From the NCBI GenBank assembly GCA_020852255.1, contig JADZBD010000005.1, positions 1 to 64,000 on the forward strand: 64,000 nucleotides of DNA, written 5' to 3'. The notes under the pieces are model-generated. The model was not told the origin of the DNA. It did not search any database and saw only the letters and a program-made list of their open reading frames with translations. This DNA comes from Bacteroidia bacterium. Lineage in GTDB: Bacteria; Bacteroidota; Bacteroidia; JADZBD01. Shown piece by piece: positions 31,850 through 40,987 of the stretch (positions are counted from its first letter, which is position 1; every line of letters begins with the position of its first letter). The position numbers and the translations under genes were made by a program.

Positions 31850-34800
31850 ATGAAAAGCAGCCACAAGAAGGTGAAATATCCGGGCAAACGGGTAACCACA
31901 AACGGCAACGGACTGGTTTCAGCCACGGAACAACTGATAGCCGATGCCGGTGTATTTTATCCTATTACTCCGTCTACAGAAATGGGCGAGTTGTTTCAGA
32001 ATGCTTATGCGAAGGGACAGCTCAACGCCTGGGGTAAACCGCTGGTGGCAGTTGAAACAGAAGGAGAACATGCGGCACAGGGCGGAGCGATCGCCATGTC
32101 GGTTACAGGAAAACGAACCGTTAATTTTACTTCCGGGCAGGGAGTGGTATACGGCATGGAACAGTATTTTCATGCCCCCGGTAAATTAAGCACAATGGTG
32201 ATTGAGGTTGGTGCCAGAGCACTCACCAAGCATGCACTGAATGTGCATTGCGGGCACGATGATTTATACGCGGCTCTCGACACCGGATGGCTTGTAACTT
32301 TCGGAAAAGATGCGCAGCAGGCAGCCGACCAGGCCATCATTCTCCGCAGGGTAACTGAACTTTCGCTCAACCCCGGCATTAATGCCCAGGACGGATTTCT
32401 GACCACCCACCTCGAGCGCACGTTCTCGAAACCGGAAGCCGCACTTATCCGTGAATTTCTCGGCGATCCGGAAGACATGATTGACACTCCCACCGAAGCA
32501 CAAAAAATACTTTTCGGCCCGAAACGCCGCCGGATTCCTGCGGGGATAGACCTGAAAAATCCCCTGCTGCTTGGTCCGGTTCAGAATCAGGAACATTACA
32601 TGAACGGAGTGGCGGCCAGACGAAATAATTTCTCGGAGCAGATCCTTCCTTTCTTTGAAAAAGCTTACAGTGATTTCGCTGCACTCACCGGAAGATCCTA
32701 CGGACTGATCTCTTCCTACAACTGCGAAAAAGCGGAAACAGTTTTTGTGGCCCTGGGAAGCGCAGCAGAGAATATTGAAGCAGCCGTTGATTACCTGCGC
32801 CAGACACGGAAGGTGGAAGTGGGCGTTATTCACGTGAACGTGATACGGCCCTTCCCGGAAAAAGCCATTGCCGAAGCACTGAAAGGAAAAAAGAGAGTGA
32901 TCATCCTGGAACGGACAGACGAACCGCTTTCCGGCGACAACCCCCTCACCAGTGATATCCGCAATACACTTGCAAAATCTGTCGCCAACCACCGGAGCAA
33001 AGCGTATCCTCACCTGCCGGCAATCAACCCGGAATCAGAAATGCCCGAACTATTCTCCGGTTCCTACGGACTGGGGTCAAGGGATTTCCGTCCGGAGGGT
33101 ATTATCGGTGCATTTGATTTCGCCGAAGGAAGAACAGCAAGAACCGACGGAAAAAAAGCCGCTGATGGCGCACGCTTCTTTTTCATTGGTATTGATCACC
33201 CCTACGCCGTCATTTCGCCGGAAAACCCTTCCTGCCTGCCCAAAGACTCCATTGCCGTACGCTTTCACTCCATCGGAGGATGGGGAATGATCACTACAGG
33301 AAAAAACCTTGGTGAAGCGCTGGGAGAATTTTCCAATTACATTTCTGAACGCGACGGACTGAAGGATGAAGACGGCAGTCTGAAAGAAGTGATTCACATC
33401 AGTGCCAATCCAAAATATGGATCGGAGAAAAAAGGCGCGCCGACCAATTACTTCCTGGTAGCGGCCCCGGAGCGCGTGCGCGTAAACTGCGACCTTCAGC
33501 ACGTACGTACCGTTCTTTGCTGCGATCCGAAAATATTCCTGCACACCAACCCGCTGGAAGGACTGGAAGAAGGTGGAGCATTCGTGTGGGAATCGGCAGA
33601 ACCCTCCGCCGATAAAGCCTGGGAACGCATCCCCAAAAAATACAGGGAAGAGATCATCAGGAAAAAGATAAAACTCTATGCCCTTGACGGCTTCGCCATC
33701 GCCAGGGAGAATACAGACCGTGAGGACCTTCAGACCCGGATGCAGGGAAACTCCTTCCTTGGGGCCTTCTTCAGAGTATCGCCCTTCCTTGTTACATTCA
33801 ACATTCCGGAAGCGGAATTCCAGAGCATCATACGCCGTCAGTACGAAAAAAAATTCGGTCGTTTCGGAGAAGCAGTAGTTGAGTCGAATATGAAAGTGAT
33901 GCAGGCAGGATTCGACCGCGTGAAAGAAATTCCATACGGCAAGCTGGACGCACCGGATACCTCCCGGTTCATGGGAAACATTCTTTCCTGTAGCCTGAAC
34001 CTGACCGATTCCCTGGATTGTACCGACAAGGTTCCCATGTTCCGCCGATCCACCTTTGATTCAGAATTCCGGAGCGGTCTGGGTTACCATCAGCCCTCGA
34101 GTCCACTGGCTTCCGTAGGCCTTGTGGCGGCCGCCACCGGAGGCACGAACAGCAAATATGTTTCCAGGAGGCAAATTCCGCGGTGGATACCGGAGAATTG
34201 CACACAGTGCATGGAGTGCATTGTGGTTTGCCCGGATACGGCTTTGCCCAATACCGCACAGGACATCTCATCCGTACTGAATACGGCCATACGTCATTAC
34301 ATTTCCAATACACCGGACCGTGAAAAGGCGCTATCGCTGGTTACTGCCACCACAGAATCGCTTCGCAAGGAGATGATGACATTTGCCACTGCAAAGGAGC
34401 AGGCCGGGGCACCGGATTTTGCTGCGCTCACGATGAAACATTTCCGCGCCGCAGGCGGAGAAACACTTCCGGGCGGCACGCTGAAACAGCTGGAGTCGGT
34501 ACTGCAGATCATGCCGGTAGCCTATCTCAACACCCGCGGTATTTTCAGCGGCAGAGAGAAAAAAGAGTCAGGCGCCGGCGGTTTGTTCTCCATCGTGGTC
34601 CGTGACCTATGCAAAGGCTGCGCAGCCTGCGTAGAAGCCTGCGGGGAGCACGATGCGCTGAAGATGGTGGATGAAAACGAACAGCACCATGCCGATAATG
34701 AATCGGCCTGGGAATTTCTTCAGCTGCTCAGCGATACGCCTAAAAAATACCTCGGCATTTTTGATCCGGACAGTGCGGAAGATTCAAAAGCCGCGGCGCT

Positions 34801-36499
34801 GAAGTTTCATCTCATGATACAATCGAAGTACAACGCCTTCCTTTCCGGTGACGGCGCTTGTGCCGGCTGCGGGGAAAAATCGGTACTGAGATCGGTGACC
34901 ACCCTCACAGAAACCCTGATGAGGCCGGTGTTTCATAAGAAAGCAGAGCGACTGACAGCACTTGCCGCGCGGCTTGAAAAAGAAGGAGAGAAAAAGCTTG
35001 CAGAATGGAAAAAATCCGACGAAAAGAGTTATCTCATTTTCCGGCGCACTGTTTTGCAGGTACTGATGGGATTCGGGGCCGAGGACACGAAAGAAACAGA
35101 AAAAAGAATTGCAGCGGAATTTAAGGGTTCAGATGCCGAGCTGATCCGGGCCCTTTGTACGGTTCTGAAAACAGATGCGCACAATCATTCCGGGCTTCGC
35201 GCCATAGAAGGCTTTGCACCCAACGGAATGGCTGCCATGGCCATGACCGCACACACCGGATGCAATACCGTATTCGGAAGCACCCCACCCAACAATCCGC
35301 ACCCCTACCCCTGGATGAATTCCCTTTTCCAGGACGGCGCCACCATTGGCTGGCTCGTGGGAGAAAGCTTTATCCGGGATCATTCACAGCGCTCTGTTCT
35401 GCCGGAACGCTTCGGAAATTTTATTCTGCAGGGCGTTTCCTTTTCGGAGTCCGATTATTTCCGCTGCACGCATTTTTCAGACACCTATATGACCGATCGG
35501 GAGATCATGGAACTGCCAAAAGTATGGGTGATCGGCGGCGACGGAGGAATGGGCGACATCGGTTTTCAGAATGTTTCAAAGGTGGTACTGCAGAACCGCC
35601 CGAACGTAAAGCTGCTCCTTCTCGATACACAGGTCTACTCTAATACCGGCGGTCAAAATTCAGATTCATCCTTTATGGCAGGAGGCTTTGACATGAACCA
35701 GGCGGGTCCGGCCACCGAGGGGAAGCTCACGGAGAAAAAATGGATCGCGGAATCGTTCCTCGGAGGTCACGGATCGCCCTTTGTTGCGTCCGTTTCACTT
35801 GCCAACAGCGGTGCCCTTTACAAAGCGCTGATAGATGGGATATGTTACAGAGGAACTGCTTTTTACCAGGCGTATACAACCTGTCAGCCGGAGCACGGGG
35901 TTCCGGATCACGCCAGCCAGGATCAGGCGGTACGCGCACGCGACAGCCGCGGTATTCCTGAATTTGTTTTTGACCCGACACGGGGAGAGTCCTTTCCGGA
36001 ATGCCTGAACATAAAAGGCAATCCGAATTATTCGAACGACTGGTACACGGCCTCAGCGCCTGTAACGAAAAAAGGCTATACCTACACGGTGGCGCACTGG
36101 GCCTTTACAGAGGCACGTTTCCGCCTCCATCACCGGCCGGCCAGGCAGGATGAACTGGAAGGTAAAATCCGGCTGGAGGATATGCTGAAACTGATTACAC
36201 AGGACGACGTAGTACACCGTCGTTTCCTGGATCCCTCGCACCGCTCCTTCATACCTGATTTCGGGGTTTACACACTGGAATACAGAGAAGACGGAAGCAC
36301 CCGCGGCCAACTGCTCTCACGCCAGATGGTGTTATTCTGTGTAGAGCGAAGAAAATCATGGCGCTTACTTCAGAGCAGGGCAGGCATAGAAAACAAAGAT
36401 TACACGGAGCAAAAGGAATTGTTGCGCAGGATGGACTCAGGCGAACTGAGCCGTCAGGAGTTCCTGCAGCCCAAAACAGAAAAAAACACTATTTCATGA
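31850..36499 (+). CDS. nifJ: pyruvate:ferredoxin oxidoreductase, unusually long form
   Basis: A 1549-residue single-chain 2-oxoacid:ferredoxin oxidoreductase; usual NifJ/PFOR proteins are near 1170-1200. Order: pyrimidine-binding domain (TTNGNGLVSATEQLIADAGV onward), central transketolase-like domain, gamma domain (from FFFIGIDHPYAV, about residue 440), a two-cluster ferredoxin domain (CTQCMECIVVCP about 785, CKGCAACVEACG about 920), then the TPP domain with GDGACAGCGEKS (about 1003) and GGDGGMGDIGFQN (about 1230). Extra sequence lies between the two clusters and between the two TPP motifs. It converts pyruvate and CoA to acetyl-CoA, CO2 and reduced ferredoxin. ATG 31850 follows a T-run. Confidence 0.9.
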   Translation: MKSSHKKVKYPGKRVTTNGNGLVSATEQLIADAGVFYPITPSTEMGELFQNAYAKGQLNAWGKPLVAVETEGEHAAQGGAIAMSVTGKRTVNFTSGQGVVYGMEQYFHAPGKLSTMVIEVGARALTKHALNVHCGHDDLYAALDTGWLVTFGKDAQQAADQAIILRRVTELSLNPGINAQDGFLTTHLERTFSKPEAALIREFLGDPEDMIDTPTEAQKILFGPKRRRIPAGIDLKNPLLLGPVQNQEHYMNGVAARRNNFSEQILPFFEKAYSDFAALTGRSYGLISSYNCEKAETVFVALGSAAENIEAAVDYLRQTRKVEVGVIHVNVIRPFPEKAIAEALKGKKRVIILERTDEPLSGDNPLTSDIRNTLAKSVANHRSKAYPHLPAINPESEMPELFSGSYGLGSRDFRPEGIIGAFDFAEGRTARTDGKKAADGARFFFIGIDHPYAVISPENPSCLPKDSIAVRFHSIGGWGMITTGKNLGEALGEFSNYISERDGLKDEDGSLKEVIHISANPKYGSEKKGAPTNYFLVAAPERVRVNCDLQHVRTVLCCDPKIFLHTNPLEGLEEGGAFVWESAEPSADKAWERIPKKYREEIIRKKIKLYALDGFAIARENTDREDLQTRMQGNSFLGAFFRVSPFLVTFNIPEAEFQSIIRRQYEKKFGRFGEAVVESNMKVMQAGFDRVKEIPYGKLDAPDTSRFMGNILSCSLNLTDSLDCTDKVPMFRRSTFDSEFRSGLGYHQPSSPLASVGLVAAATGGTNSKYVSRRQIPRWIPENCTQCMECIVVCPDTALPNTAQDISSVLNTAIRHYISNTPDREKALSLVTATTESLRKEMMTFATAKEQAGAPDFAALTMKHFRAAGGETLPGGTLKQLESVLQIMPVAYLNTRGIFSGREKKESGAGGLFSIVVRDLCKGCAACVEACGEHDALKMVDENEQHHADNESAWEFLQLLSDTPKKYLGIFDPDSAEDSKAAALKFHLMIQSKYNAFLSGDGACAGCGEKSVLRSVTTLTETLMRPVFHKKAERLTALAARLEKEGEKKLAEWKKSDEKSYLIFRRTVLQVLMGFGAEDTKETEKRIAAEFKGSDAELIRALCTVLKTDAHNHSGLRAIEGFAPNGMAAMAMTAHTGCNTVFGSTPPNNPHPYPWMNSLFQDGATIGWLVGESFIRDHSQRSVLPERFGNFILQGVSFSESDYFRCTHFSDTYMTDREIMELPKVWVIGGDGGMGDIGFQNVSKVVLQNRPNVKLLLLDTQVYSNTGGQNSDSSFMAGGFDMNQAGPATEGKLTEKKWIAESFLGGHGSPFVASVSLANSGALYKALIDGICYRGTAFYQAYTTCQPEHGVPDHASQDQAVRARDSRGIPEFVFDPTRGESFPECLNIKGNPNYSNDWYTASAPVTKKGYTYTVAHWAFTEARFRLHHRPARQDELEGKIRLEDMLKLITQDDVVHRRFLDPSHRSFIPDFGVYTLEYREDGSTRGQLLSRQMVLFCVERRKSWRLLQSRAGIENKDYTEQKELLRRMDSGELSRQEFLQPKTEKNTIS

Positions 36500-36891
36500 G
36501 CGATCTCAACGCCTACTGGCTGCTTCAACGGGCCACTACCCATCTGGATAACGCCAATTCGGAACTCAACCGGCCTTCCCAGGACATTGTCGCATTCTCC
36601 GTGTGTCAGCAGAGCAAAGGAATTATTGCAGATTTCATGCGCTCATTTCTATTGCTTCATGGAAAACACGTAATCAATGTGAGTGATCTGGAAAGTCTGC
36701 GGCAGCAATGCGGGCAGATTGATCCCCGTTTTACGAAACTGGATCTGGGCTGCATGAGTTGTCATCCTGCACGAGCAGAAGGAGACAGCAAATATTGCTT
36801 AGACATAGAGCGTGTAAAGAGCTGTGCAAACATTGCAGACCAGGTAAAGGATCTGGTGGATGATTCCTTCCGGAAAAAGGAGAACCGGTAA
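36496..36891 (+). CDS. small helical protein co-translated with nifJ (HEPN-like)
   Basis: A 131-residue, mostly helical protein starting MSDLNAYWLLQRATTHLDNA. Its ATG overlaps the nifJ stop (ATGA). The pattern of an N-terminal helix pair, then AFSVCQQSKGIIADFMRSFLLLHGK, resembles HEPN-domain proteins, but the R-x4-6-H nuclease motif is not evident. Six cysteines are present, including LDLGCMSCHPARA and DSKYCLDIERVKSC, raising the possibility of metal binding. A role in PFOR maturation or regulation is suggested only by the overlap. Confidence 0.6.
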   Translation: MSDLNAYWLLQRATTHLDNANSELNRPSQDIVAFSVCQQSKGIIADFMRSFLLLHGKHVINVSDLESLRQQCGQIDPRFTKLDLGCMSCHPARAEGDSKYCLDIERVKSCANIADQVKDLVDDSFRKKENR

Positions 36892-36966
36892 CAGCTCCCC
36901 TGAGAACATTCACTATTGGCCGGAACAGTAACCTGACAGCCGAAAACTTACCCTTTGCTGATTGCT

Positions 36967-38466
36967 TTAACGATCACGCAATTTATTTATCGACTTATTA
37001 ATATAGGAATCGGTGGGAAGTAAGCTTCGCTGTATTCTGCGTGCGTAATGAATACTGTCCAATATCTCCTTTTGCTTTTCTTCCACAAGATTCTTTTGCC
37101 TCTCCACCTCCCCTTTCTGAGCCGCAATAACATTTCTTTGCCTCCTTGTTGTCCTCAAGGTACGGTATATAAAAAAGCTAAAGCCTCCAAGGAATAGGGC
37201 AATTCCAATCACCCCAATAAGTATGTTCCGGCTTCTCTTTATGTCCTGCTCTACCATAAAATCTTTTCTCAGCTGGTCCTCCTTCGCCTGTTCCATTTGC
37301 CTTTCAAACTCAAATCTCTCCTGTTGCCTTATCGTCATACGCTGACTTTCCCGATTCGATATACTATCCTGATACAGAGATTGCAACTTAAAAAAGCTCA
37401 GCGACTGCTTCATATCTCCCGCTTCTTCATAGATGGCACTAAGGAGTAATGCACCCGTTCGCATATCCTCCAGCAATTCATGCTCACATGCCAGGCGGTA
37501 AGAAGCCTCTGCATAATATTTTGCACTGTCGAGGCTTGAACGGTTCCCCTGCTTATGGTACAGGATGAGAAACAGCTCGCCTATATTTTTCGCTACCACA
37601 ATTTCTCCCTGATAAACTGAACCCGCACGGTCAAGAACAAGAGCGCGGTGATAGAGAAGAATGGCGTCTGCTTCTTTACCCTGCTTCGAGTATATCGAGG
37701 CCAGGTTATTCAGAGACTGGGCTATGCCAGGATGAAATTTCAGGCGCTCATTCATTTCCAAAGAAGCTTTGAAACAATGCAGTGCCGAATCCGGACGACC
37801 GATATTACTCCATGCCAATCCGATATTATTCAGCGAATAGGCCATTCCCAGGGTGTCGCCGCTATTCCGGCGCAGCTGGAACGCCCTTTGATGGAGCTTC
37901 AGCGCATCCTGATAAAGTTTCTGGAGTTCATAAATATGAGCGATGTTATTCATTGAATAACCCATGCCTTCACTATCACCTGCCTTTTCCTGTAACTTCA
38001 GTGCATTGGAATAATACTCCAGTGCTTTAACGTATTGACCCATTCCGTCAAACAAGTATCCAAGATTAACAAAAACCATTGCCAGGCCCATTGTATCCTT
38101 TGCGAGAATACAGTTTTGCTGTGCCATTGAAAAGTACTTCAGCGCATCTCTGTTCTTCCCAGAAAAAGTGAGAGACAAACCCACGTTACAATAAGCCCGT
38201 CCTCTGAGCTGAAAGACCACTTTTGAATTCGGGCAGTTTTCCAGAATTAATCCCGCCTTTTGGCAATAATGCAGAAGAGAATCATGACTGATTCCGTACA
38301 GGAGTTCCCCCAGTTCAATATACAAGCGTGCCCGAGCGGTGTCGGTCACTTCCTGCGTAATGCGCAGTTTCAGCGAATCTGCCTGTTCAGTTTGAGCGAA
38401 GACGTTGGGAGAACCTATTGAACTGAGTCCGAACAGCAGGGATAGAAACGACTTTCTCACTTTCAT
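36967..38466 (-). CDS. TPR protein with membrane helix and C-terminal coiled coil (paralogue of 30234-31733)
   Basis: A 499-residue protein: signal peptide (MKVRKSFLSLLFGLSS), about seven tetratricopeptide repeats (for example MNNIAHIYELQKLYQDALKL), one membrane helix (NILIGVIGIALFLGGFSFFIYR), then the coiled coil EVERQKNLVEEKQKEILDSI and HYARRIQRSLLPTDSYINKS, ending after NKLRDR. As in its paralogue, the SpoIIE-type phosphatase that usually follows is absent. The ATG at 38466 is preferred over the longer frame because it gives a proper signal peptide. The two paralogues flank the nifJ genes on opposite strands. Confidence 0.8.
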   Translation of the reverse strand: MKVRKSFLSLLFGLSSIGSPNVFAQTEQADSLKLRITQEVTDTARARLYIELGELLYGISHDSLLHYCQKAGLILENCPNSKVVFQLRGRAYCNVGLSLTFSGKNRDALKYFSMAQQNCILAKDTMGLAMVFVNLGYLFDGMGQYVKALEYYSNALKLQEKAGDSEGMGYSMNNIAHIYELQKLYQDALKLHQRAFQLRRNSGDTLGMAYSLNNIGLAWSNIGRPDSALHCFKASLEMNERLKFHPGIAQSLNNLASIYSKQGKEADAILLYHRALVLDRAGSVYQGEIVVAKNIGELFLILYHKQGNRSSLDSAKYYAEASYRLACEHELLEDMRTGALLLSAIYEEAGDMKQSLSFFKLQSLYQDSISNRESQRMTIRQQERFEFERQMEQAKEDQLRKDFMVEQDIKRSRNILIGVIGIALFLGGFSFFIYRTLRTTRRQRNVIAAQKGEVERQKNLVEEKQKEILDSIHYARRIQRSLLPTDSYINKSINKLRDR

Positions 38467-38658
38467 AAAGCAAAGGAAGCAATAAATCGCAAAGTTGATA
38501 CTCTCCCCTTTTGCGGAAATCACTACACAACATCCCTTTTCAGTTAATTCAGATAATTTGCAAAAATTTGCTAATTTTAAACGGTTGAACAATCAGAAAA
38601 CTTACAGCATGCCGGTTGGTAATATATTCCATGAAATTCATAAAGTTTTAAACGTATT

Positions 38659-40722
38659 ATGACCCTTCGTTTGTTCCTACTGTTCCTTTTTTCCTATGCC
38701 GTATCCTGCGCACAAACTTATTATGTAGCACCGGGAGGTAGTATGAGCCTTTCCACAAGTATCGTGACTCCGGGTGATATTACCTTTGCCTTTGCCAATG
38801 CCCCTTCCTCCTCCACTGTTTATATGAAGGCAGGAAATTATGGAGCGGTGAATCTGGTTGTCGGGAACGACAGCACCACTTTTATCGGTTATACCCAAAC
38901 ACCCGGCGATCTGGATGCATCAGACATGCCGGATTCATTACCCAATTACCTCACAGGAAATTATGCACTTACATTTCCCACGATAGATAAAAATGATAAG
39001 GCCAACGGAGGGGTTGCGATTACGGCTTATCAAAATAAAGTGCATATCAGTGGCATTTATATCAGGAACTATTACATGGCGATCAGTCAGGCCGGTCTCT
39101 ACGCCCATTTCGAAAATATCATCATGGACGGCTTTGGCGACAACAGTTTATCCTATTCCGGATTCGGCTTAACCTGTTTTGGAAGTAATAATCTGGTAGA
39201 AGAATGCTTTTTATTGAACGCTGCGGCAGAAGGATTCACCATAAAAGGCAACAACAATATTGTCAGGCATTCCCAATGCTATGCCAACGACAATACCGGG
39301 TATGCCTCCACCGACTATTACTTTATACTTACTTTTAACTCCGGCTACGGCATTGGCCGCGACAATTTAATTGAAGATTGTTTTGCCGAACGGGTAGGAA
39401 ATTTGAATCATGGCGGACATGGTTTTTGTACCGTTGGGTTTTACATACATCAGGCATGCAGTCCCGGATATTGCTACGATCCGGGGTATCGCTACGATTC
39501 TGTGATCTATAATACAACGCGGAATTGTTCCACAAGAAATATCAGAGAAGTGGTACTGCTTCGGGGCACTAATACCTGTTACAATCAGTTCATCAATGTG
39601 CGCGGCCTCGGGGGCGGTGCACTAACGCCCACCTGGGGCTGCAAGTACAACGACTTTATTAATTGTGTAGTGAATAATTCCGATGCAGGAGTTCATTATG
39701 CTGCCTCCACCTTTGGTGACACCACTGACCAAAATGTATCCTACAATGCCCAAAACGCATATCCCTGGGAATTAAACGTATGTGCAGAAGGAAATCGCTT
39801 TTTCAACTGCTTATTCAATCAGGTGAGATATGGCATCATACATAACAGTTATTCGGAACAAATTAATTTACAGGATTCCACTTTTATGGACAGAACTCGA
39901 AGAAAAATCGTGAAGAGCAATCAATATGTGAATTGCACCTTTATTGCTATGGACACTTCGGTTATCAGCGCCATGTTTTATGCTATGCGCGGTGATACGC
40001 TCAACCGAATGATCAATTGTGCTATATATGGTTTCGACAACTTTGAAACACGTTATTTCTCCTACTCCACCACGCCCATCGTTCTGAATTATCACGGAAT
40101 CGTTCCTACCAAATACATATACGACCACTGTAACTTTTACAACAATTCCTTCAACGGGCAGGTTATATCAAACGGTTATATTCCCCCTCAGCCTTACGGG
40201 TACGTTCCCGGAATAAATAATTCTTTGGCAGGAACATTTATTGATTGCAATACGCTTGATCCCGGTTTTATAAATCCGGCCACGCAGAATTTTCATTTAA
40301 GTCCGATCCCGTTTTCCGGAACTATTGATAAAGGAAGAAGCAATACAGATATGCAGAATATGGGATACGGATTTCTCAATTTTGATCTCGACAGTTTAAC
40401 CCGCCCCTGCAGTACCTGGTATGATATAGGAGCCTACGAATACTTTTGTAATATGGGAGAAACGGAGTTATCAGGTTCAACCAATGATATTTTGATTTAT
40501 CCTAATCCATGCAGCGGGAAATTCCAGCTTCTGAACACCTCATCACCTCAGGTAAAAATTACCCTGTTCACGTCTGACGGGCGACAGGTCATGCATACCA
40601 TTTATTTTAAAGGCGGAACGGTATTCCTGGCGGATATTCCCAACGGAATTTACTTCTGCAGGATAGTTGAAGCAGATGGAGGCACGATCTTTAAGCCTCT
40701 GTTAGTCCAAGGATCGAATTAA
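38659..40722 (+). CDS. T9SS-secreted right-handed beta-helix protein
   Basis: A 687-residue secreted protein: signal peptide to about residue 18 (SYAVSCAQ), then a parallel beta-helix with repeated short strands and Asn ladders (for example FGSNNLVEECFLL, IKGNNNIVRHSQCY, GRDNLIEDCF). Such folds are common in pectate lyases and polysaccharide-binding proteins. A Type A sorting domain follows from about residue 612: ILIYPNPCSGKFQLLNTSS to GIYFCRIVEADG. No pectate-lyase catalytic residues were recognised, so the activity is open. It would be exported across the outer membrane by T9SS and anchored or released. Confidence 0.8.
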   Translation: MTLRLFLLFLFSYAVSCAQTYYVAPGGSMSLSTSIVTPGDITFAFANAPSSSTVYMKAGNYGAVNLVVGNDSTTFIGYTQTPGDLDASDMPDSLPNYLTGNYALTFPTIDKNDKANGGVAITAYQNKVHISGIYIRNYYMAISQAGLYAHFENIIMDGFGDNSLSYSGFGLTCFGSNNLVEECFLLNAAAEGFTIKGNNNIVRHSQCYANDNTGYASTDYYFILTFNSGYGIGRDNLIEDCFAERVGNLNHGGHGFCTVGFYIHQACSPGYCYDPGYRYDSVIYNTTRNCSTRNIREVVLLRGTNTCYNQFINVRGLGGGALTPTWGCKYNDFINCVVNNSDAGVHYAASTFGDTTDQNVSYNAQNAYPWELNVCAEGNRFFNCLFNQVRYGIIHNSYSEQINLQDSTFMDRTRRKIVKSNQYVNCTFIAMDTSVISAMFYAMRGDTLNRMINCAIYGFDNFETRYFSYSTTPIVLNYHGIVPTKYIYDHCNFYNNSFNGQVISNGYIPPQPYGYVPGINNSLAGTFIDCNTLDPGFINPATQNFHLSPIPFSGTIDKGRSNTDMQNMGYGFLNFDLDSLTRPCSTWYDIGAYEYFCNMGETELSGSTNDILIYPNPCSGKFQLLNTSSPQVKITLFTSDGRQVMHTIYFKGGTVFLADIPNGIYFCRIVEADGGTIFKPLLVQGSN

Positions 40723-40732
40723 TTAACCCTGA

Positions 40733-40756
40733 AATACCTTTATCAGGTATTCGGTT
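40733..40756 (+). terminator. weak terminator-like hairpin
   Basis: AATACCT (40733-40739) and AGGTATT (40745-40751) form a 7-bp stem with a 5-base loop, 10 bp after the beta-helix gene, followed by a T-containing but not T-rich stretch. Confidence 0.35.
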
Positions 40757-40954
40757 ACTTTCCGATACAGAATTGAAGTTAAATCTAATTGGCTGATCAT
40801 TAAGTCCTTACTGGCTATTCTTTCTATTTGGGCTACAAAAAGGCTACAAAACTATAGCTGAATTCCCGCCTCAAGTCGCTTACTCCATCGAACCGTATGT
40901 CCATTATTTACAAGAAAATGGACACAAGAAGTAGGGGCTACCAGAAAATGAACA
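40757..40954. other. intergenic region before the Fic gene
   Basis: Contains the short direct repeat GGCTACAAAA (twice around 40830-40850) and TCCATTATTTACAAGAAAATGGA, a small inverted repeat. No gene is recognised. Confidence 0.25.
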
Positions 40955-40962
40955 TATATTTG
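40955..40962 (+). promoter_or_regulatory. candidate -7 box for the Fic gene
   Basis: TATATTTG followed by C matches TAnnTTTG and lies 25 bases upstream of the ATG at 40988. No -33 TTG at the expected distance. Confidence 0.4.
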
Positions 40963-40987
40963 CAATGCGTCCAATAAATAGAAATAA

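Noticed and set aside
40825-40855. Repeated GGCTACAAAA as a possible recombinase site
   Set aside because: Only two short copies and no recombinase gene nearby; insufficient support.
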